This document shows positions 31,888 through 35,785 of a DNA stretch of 35,785 nt, one piece after another. Within the stretch, counting starts at the first letter, position 1. Each line of letters starts with the position of its first letter. The notes below the pieces were generated by a model. It saw only the letters and a list, made by a program, of their open reading frames with translations. It was not told the DNA's origin and did not search any database. Position numbers and translations under genes: made by a program. Source of the stretch: Rhizobium ecuadorense (GTDB lineage Bacteria > Pseudomonadota > Alphaproteobacteria > Rhizobiales > Rhizobiaceae); contig NZ_LFIO01001412.1 of NCBI RefSeq assembly GCF_001187535.1, forward strand, positions 1-35,785. Direction: 5' to 3'.

Positions 31888-32019
31888 GGATACATCCTCT
31901 GCTGCTGTTGTGTGGCATGCCGGGTGACACGCGCCGGCAGCGGCGCTGCCTCCGAAACGGACTCTGTCATTCCTATTTTCGATACGGTAGTGCTGTCTTG
32001 TGCCAAGCTGTGTTGCGAA
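31888..32019. promoter_or_regulatory. Divergent control region of hydrolase and LysR genes
   Basis: This 132-base spacer lies between the outward-facing starts and should hold both promoters and the LysR-type binding site (T-N11-A class). I did not find one clear symmetrical site, so the call rests on gene arrangement. Confidence 0.4.
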
Positions 32020-32928
32020 ATGGGGAACGTCGAATTGGACATCGAAGAGCTCAGGACATTCGTGGAAGTTGCGGATGCGGGTGGCGTTACATCGGCTGCG
32101 CGCCGGCTCGGCGTCGCCAAGTCGATCGTCAGCCGGCGGCTCGTCCGGCTTGAAGCGGATCTCGGCGTCCAGCTTCTTGCCCGAACCACCCGCGGTGCTG
32201 CGCTCACCGAGGCCGGGATCACCTTTCGCGACTATGCGGCCAGGGTCTGCGCCGAGATCGACGCGGCCAGGGAGACGATCCTGCCCGCCGGTGACCTTTG
32301 CGGCCGCCTGAGAGTTGCAGTGCCGCTTTCCTTCGGCCCGACCCACTTCGCGCCGGTGCTCGCGGACATGGCGCGACGCCACCCCCAGCTTCACATCGAC
32401 ACCTCCTATAGCGATCGCTTCGTCGATCTCATTGCAGAGGGTTTCGATTGTGCGATCCGGGTTGGTTTCCTTCAGGACTCCAACCTGATCGCCAAGCGCG
32501 TCGGACCGATTTATGGCAAGCTCGTCGCGAGCCCGGACTATATCAAAGCGAATGGTTCACCTGAGAAGCCGGCGGACCTCGCCGCCCATCAGGCCCTTAT
32601 GCAGGGAACGGAAACCTGGCAATTCATGGATGGAGGCCGGATCGTCACGGTTCATCCGCGCGGGCGCTTCAAGGCTGATAACGCCATGGCGCTTGCCGCC
32701 GCCGCATTGGCAGGGCTGGGCATCGCCTGGATCCCCGACGGCATCACCCATCAATACGTGGCCTCCGGCGCGCTGGTTCCGGTCATGACACGCTATCCTC
32801 CGCCTCCGGCAGCCATCCACGTCATCCGCCCGCCGGGTCAACATCCCGCCCGCAAGGTACGGGTCCTCACCGAAATGCTGATCGAGTGTTTCGAACAGGC
32901 TCCGCAGCCTGCGGGCTTCGGCCGCTAA
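32020..32928 (+). CDS. LysR-family transcriptional regulator
   Basis: This 302-residue protein has an N-terminal winged helix-turn-helix at about residues 6-65 (IEELRTFVEVADAGGVTSAA, RRLGVAKSIVSRRLVRLEAD, RTTRGAALTEAG). A periplasmic-binding-like effector domain follows from about 95 (GRLRVAVPLSFGPTHFAPVL, EGFDCAIRVG, ALAGLGIAWIPDG). The effector domain is of the CrgA/AaeR-like sub-type, often controlling a neighbouring oxidoreductase or hydrolase. It probably regulates the divergent isochorismatase-family gene. Confidence 0.9.
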   Translation: MGNVELDIEELRTFVEVADAGGVTSAARRLGVAKSIVSRRLVRLEADLGVQLLARTTRGAALTEAGITFRDYAARVCAEIDAARETILPAGDLCGRLRVAVPLSFGPTHFAPVLADMARRHPQLHIDTSYSDRFVDLIAEGFDCAIRVGFLQDSNLIAKRVGPIYGKLVASPDYIKANGSPEKPADLAAHQALMQGTETWQFMDGGRIVTVHPRGRFKADNAMALAAAALAGLGIAWIPDGITHQYVASGALVPVMTRYPPPPAAIHVIRPPGQHPARKVRVLTEMLIECFEQAPQPAGFGR

Positions 32929-33063
32929 AGCGCGGACGGCGCGGAGGCCGGGGACGGTCTGATCCGATGTCAGAGCGAGGGGAGCCGCGCCGGCGCTTTT
33001 GTCTTGACCGCCATCGGCGCAACTCTGCCAAGGACGGTTGTCGGCCCGAAGCAACCGTCGGCC

Positions 33064-33360
33064 TCATTCCCCTTGATGTCTTACCATGAAGCCAACGTCA
33101 GTGAACGTAAAGCGTATCTCCGCCCGATCATGAGAACCGGTCGCGGTCAGGATGACGTGGCCCGTCCGTGAGGTGGATGCCATGAAGGTATCGAATTCCA
33201 CCCGTTGCGGATCGTGTGAGACGTTTGAAACCACGTAACGTTCGCCATCGATATAATCCCTTGCGCTCACCAAAAGCTGGCCGTCTCGGACTCGTATATG
33301 ATATTCCGACCGCGCGTCGTCTTCGTCGGAACGCCAGACCCCGACCAAGGTTATCGGCAT
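33064..33360 (-). CDS. Conserved-looking small protein of unknown function
   Basis: This 98-residue protein starts MPITLVGVWRSDEDDARSEY and ends FTFTDVGFMVRHQGE. The even pattern of beta strands (YHIRVRDGQLLVSARDYIDG, RYVVSNVSHDPQRVEFDTFM, HVILTATGSHDRAEIRF) reads like a real compact beta-barrel. The upstream extension to 33576 is less protein-like, so the ATG at 33360 is preferred. No family name is offered. It lies alone between the LysR and SDR genes. Confidence 0.6.
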   Translation of the reverse strand: MPITLVGVWRSDEDDARSEYHIRVRDGQLLVSARDYIDGERYVVSNVSHDPQRVEFDTFMASTSRTGHVILTATGSHDRAEIRFTFTDVGFMVRHQGE

Positions 33361-33602
33361 GTTTAGTTGAACGATCTCGGCCACAGTGAGCGTTTCCCTT
33401 GTCGATGGGCGGAGGGGCAAATCTAGCGGCTCCGAATATAATCGCAATGTCCGGTATTGGCGCGGGGCGGAGATTATGTCCGGTCGCTTCCGGCGTGAAG
33501 CAGACCTGACGCGCCCCCAAGGAGACGCTCCGCAGCCTGCGTGGAATATCTGGCATCCGCCCGCCGACCCTGCCATAAATGAGGTCCATCGAGGGAGGCA
33601 CG

Positions 33603-34376
33603 ATGATGCAGAAGAATGCGCCGGACTTCAGCCTTGAGGGCAAGGTGACATTGGTGACGGGAGCGAGCCGTGGCATCGGTCGGGCTTGCGCGCTTGCCTG
33701 TGCCGCAGCGGGCTCCGATATTGTTTTGGGGGTGCGCGATGTCGCAGCCTCGGCGGGTCTGGTTGCCGAACTCGAGGGGCTGGGACGAAAAGTCCTCGCT
33801 GTTGAACTGGATATTCCCAACAAGGCCCATATCGCACAAGCCGTCGACGCAGCGCTTGCGACATTCGGCCGGATCGACGTGCTCGTCAACAATGTCGGCG
33901 TGGCGCCCGGCAATCTCGCGGAACTCGTTGAGGAGAAGGACCTTGACGAGATTCTCGATGTCAACATCAAGGGCACATTTCTGATGACGCAGGCAGTCGG
34001 GCGTCAGATGATCAAGCGCAAGGGGGGCAGGATCATCAACATCAGCTCGCAGGCCGGCACCGTGGCGCTGCGCGGCGAGTCAATCTATTGCATGAGCAAG
34101 GCGGCGATCAATCACCTGACGCGCTGCCTTGCCGCCGAATGGGCCGCCTATAATGTCACCGTCAACACCGTATCGCCGACCTTCATCCACACGGATGGCA
34201 CGGCCCCTTACCTAGCCGATGCCGACAATCGCAAAGCGACGCTCGATCACATTCCCCTCGGCCGGATCGGTGAAACCGATGACGTGGTGGGTGCCGTGGT
34301 CTTTCTGGCATCGCCGGCTGCAAGCCTGATCACCGGCGCCAACCTGCTGGTGGACGGTGGATGGTCCGTCGCGTGA
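33603..34376 (+). CDS. Short-chain dehydrogenase/reductase (SDR)
   Basis: This 257-residue NAD(P)-dependent oxidoreductase has the cofactor motif TGASRGIG near residues 20-27. DVLVNNVG follows, then the active-site Ser in INISSQAG and the YxxxK as YCMSKAA near 157-163, and the C-terminal GRIGETDDVVGAVVFLASPA. It is a classical SDR of the FabG-like group; the substrate is unknown. GGGAGG lies 8 bases before the ATG at 33603. Its last 156 bases are repeated about 1 kb downstream (see 35274). Confidence 0.9.
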   Translation: MMQKNAPDFSLEGKVTLVTGASRGIGRACALACAAAGSDIVLGVRDVAASAGLVAELEGLGRKVLAVELDIPNKAHIAQAVDAALATFGRIDVLVNNVGVAPGNLAELVEEKDLDEILDVNIKGTFLMTQAVGRQMIKRKGGRIINISSQAGTVALRGESIYCMSKAAINHLTRCLAAEWAAYNVTVNTVSPTFIHTDGTAPYLADADNRKATLDHIPLGRIGETDDVVGAVVFLASPAASLITGANLLVDGGWSVA

Positions 34377-34893
34377 CGGCTGAGGCAGCAACCTTCAGGA
34401 AGCTAAAAAGCAAATAGCGGCTTCCCGGAGTGAAGGCTTGACGGTCACCCTCGTCCAGCCCCCCCCGCTGACGGTGCAATCTCGCACCGAGCATTGTCCA
34501 GGAGGGCCGCTAGCGGAGCCCGATAAGTGCGAGACGCGGCCAAGACTCAAGATGAAGGAAGGCGCGGAATGGAAATTCGGGCGTTCGACCCTTTCGATTG
34601 CCGCTCTTCTGTATCCGATGTGCCGCTCATACCTTGTGTGCGCTGATCAATGCGCGGCGGGTATCCGGATCGCGTCGCCGAAAGAAAAGGTGGCGCGCCC
34701 GGCCTTCGGCAGTTTCGCCGACATCCTTGTCGTCGGCTTCGATGTTTCGGCGGAGAAGAGGGCGGCGCGGGACTTTCTCACGAGGTACGCCGGTTTACTC
34801 CGGTTTAATCTGATCGCGGCGAGCGCCTATATGTGAGATATTGAATATGCGGCAGATCACCCGATCTGCCCGATAGTTGAGGGAGGATGTCCT
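34377..34893. other. Spacer without a supported gene
   Basis: About 500 bases follow the SDR stop. Frames of up to 132 codons exist (34438-34836), but their composition is not protein-like and no ribosome binding site supports them. The only structure seen is the hairpin at 34851-34870. Confidence 0.4.
34851..34870 (+). promoter_or_regulatory. Perfect 8-bp hairpin before the GYD gene
   Basis: GGCAGATC-ACCC-GATCTGCC is a perfect inverted repeat ending 23 bases before the GYD-domain start codon. It may be an operator or an mRNA leader hairpin; no T-run follows. Confidence 0.45.
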
Positions 34894-35226
34894 ATGCCAC
34901 TGTTCATAATCACAGGGTGCTATTCAGCCACGGCAGCGAAGGGAATGATCGCCGATCCATCGGACCGGGAAGCGGCGGCCCGTGCCATCATGGAAGCTGC
35001 AGGCGGGAAACAGCATTCTTTCTACGTCACGACCGGGGAAACTGACTGGATGATAGTCGCGGAATTTCCCGACGGTGTTGACCTGATCCCCGCACTTCTT
35101 GTCGTCGGCGCATCGGGAGCAGTATCGAATATCAAAACCGTGCGAGCATACACGGGGGCGGAATTCAAGGCCGCCCAAGCAAAGGCGGGCAAAATCGCAT
35201 CTGCCTACAAAGCCCCTGCAAAATAA
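34894..35226 (+). CDS. GYD-domain protein
   Basis: This 110-residue cytoplasmic protein matches the GYD-domain pattern. MPLFIITGCYSATAAKGMIA resembles the usual opening of these proteins, then DREAAARAIMEAAGGKQHSFYVTTGETDW and MIVAEFPDGVDLIPALLVVGASGAV, ending TVRAYTGAEFKAAQAKA. The fold is a ferredoxin-like dimer of unknown function. The ribosome binding site GGGAGGA is strong. The gene is bracketed by the complete SDR gene and a partial repeat of the SDR 3' end. Confidence 0.85.
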   Translation: MPLFIITGCYSATAAKGMIADPSDREAAARAIMEAAGGKQHSFYVTTGETDWMIVAEFPDGVDLIPALLVVGASGAVSNIKTVRAYTGAEFKAAQAKAGKIASAYKAPAK

Positions 35227-35251
35227 GCAGACCACTCGTTGGATCATTTCT

Positions 35252-35276
35252 GGCAGCGGATGTGCGATCCGCTGCC
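35252..35276 (+). terminator. Hairpin terminator after the GYD gene
   Basis: GGCAGCGGAT (35252-35261) pairs perfectly over 10 bp with ATCCGCTGCC (35267-35276) around GTGCG, 26 bases after the GYD stop. No T-run follows. The right arm abuts the repeated SDR fragment. Confidence 0.5.
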
Positions 35277-35440
35277 GACAATCGCAAAGCGACGCTCGAT
35301 CACATTCCTCTCGGCCGGATCGGTGAAACCGATGGTGTGGTTGGCGCCGTCGTCTTCCTGGCATCGCCGGCTGCGAGCCTGATCACCGGCGCTAACCTGC
35401 TGGTGGACGGTGGATGGTCCGTCGCGTGACGGCCGAGGCT
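35274..35440 (+). pseudogene. Partial second copy of the SDR 3' end
   Basis: From 35274 to the TGA at 35429 the sequence matches 34221-34376 of the SDR gene without gaps, at a constant shift of 1053 bases. I count 9 differences in 156 bases, and similarity continues about 10 bases past the stop. Most differences are at third codon positions, so both copies once evolved as coding sequence. There is no start and no N-terminal part, so this is the remnant of a second, related SDR gene. Confidence 0.85.
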
Positions 35441-35502
35441 GTTGTACGACTCGGACACTCAGACATAGAGGTGACTCGTCGCGTCCCGCTGGCGATTGCT
35501 GA

Positions 35503-35727
35503 CTAGGCTCCGGCTGGCGTAGGAATCATCGATCGAACTTTTTCGAGTGGATGAAAAGCCGTTCGTCCGCCCCATGAGACGAAGATGCCGGTCCTGCCCT
35601 GAAAAGCCAGGGCGTTTGTGTAATAGCAGTCGTTGGTCAGGATGTCGTAGCGGGCCGTCGCGTAGCGAAACGCGAAGGCTGTGCTGCCATAACCCGCACC
35701 GATCGACATGATGATGCCGAGTGGCAA
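35503..35727 (-). CDS. Possible small protein of unknown function
   Basis: A 74-codon frame with a TTG start (an ATG lies six codons in) encodes a plausible globular sequence (SIGAGYGSTAFAFRYATARY, DILTNDCYYTNALAFQGRTG, FVSWGGRTAFHPLEKV). The frame upstream is closed by a TGA near 35745, so it does not run off the window. The competing frame on the same strand is rich in Arg and Ser and looks like a shadow. The call is tentative. Confidence 0.4.
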   Translation of the reverse strand: MPLGIIMSIGAGYGSTAFAFRYATARYDILTNDCYYTNALAFQGRTGIFVSWGGRTAFHPLEKVRSMIPTPAGA

Positions 35728-35785
35728 GGTTAGAGCAGATCCTGTTCAATCCGGGTCATATCCGGCAGCCCTGAAGTAGTTGCCC

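Noticed and set aside
34438..34836. A 132-codon frame after the SDR gene
   Set aside because: There is no ribosome binding site and the composition is uneven; several alternative frames of similar quality overlap it.

Overview
The window looks like a chromosomal or large-replicon segment of a Rhizobium (R. etli / R. leguminosarum clade or a close alphaproteobacterial relative). This is inferred from the high GC content, the glxABCD-glnT plus soxBDAG arrangement typical of rhizobia, and the many compact operons with ATGA overlaps. I ran no search, so the species is not certain.

Region 1 (1-11544) handles methylated-amine or one-carbon metabolism. Leftward genes are an AraC-type regulator with a class-I amidotransferase-like domain (glxA), an XRE-cupin regulator, three proteins that together resemble a split glutamate synthase (glxB, glxC, glxD), a type III glutamine synthetase homologue (glnT) and the start of purU. 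Rightward from glxA run the four subunits of a heterotetrameric sarcosine oxidase (soxB, soxD, soxA, soxG). The same set of families also makes up the N-methylglutamate pathway for methylamine (gmaS, mgsABC, mgdABCD), so the substrate should be treated as open.

Region 2 (11546-17230) is an RNA-repair and RNA quality-control locus and is the most interesting part. rtcR (a sigma-54 activator with a CARF sensor) points away from a sigma-54-like promoter. That promoter drives rsr (a Ro60/TROVE protein), then about 700 bases without a protein gene, then rtcB (an RNA ligase). The 700 bases resolve into five tandem Y RNAs. Each is closed by a perfect, covarying terminal stem of the form NNGNCGA / TCGNCNN, and each carries GNCGAATG...ACTACA on its 5' side and CTYG on its 3' side. 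Units 1, 2 and 4 fold as circularly permuted tRNA mimics, with the T-arm first, then a closed acceptor-like hairpin, then the D-arm. Unit 3 keeps the T-arm and D-arm but has lost the acceptor helix. Unit 5 has no tRNA-like part. No rtcA is present in the window.

Region 3 (17271-29353) is a Tad/Flp-type pilus or secretion locus. A leftward pair encodes a 43-residue membrane peptide, translationally coupled to a CpaF-family ATPase. A long rightward operon encodes a pilin-like protein, a prepilin peptidase, three TadE/TadG-like pseudopilins, an exported protein of unknown function, CpaB, a CpaF ATPase fused to an N-terminal FHA-like domain, TadB, TadC and a separate FHA membrane protein. No secretin and no CpaE were seen.

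Region 4 (29354-35785) is looser accessory DNA: a DUF4279 protein, a GNAT acetyltransferase, palindromic intergenic repeats in two direct copies, an isochorismatase-family hydrolase divergent from a LysR regulator, a small conserved-looking protein, an SDR oxidoreductase, a GYD-domain protein, and a second partial copy of the SDR 3' end.
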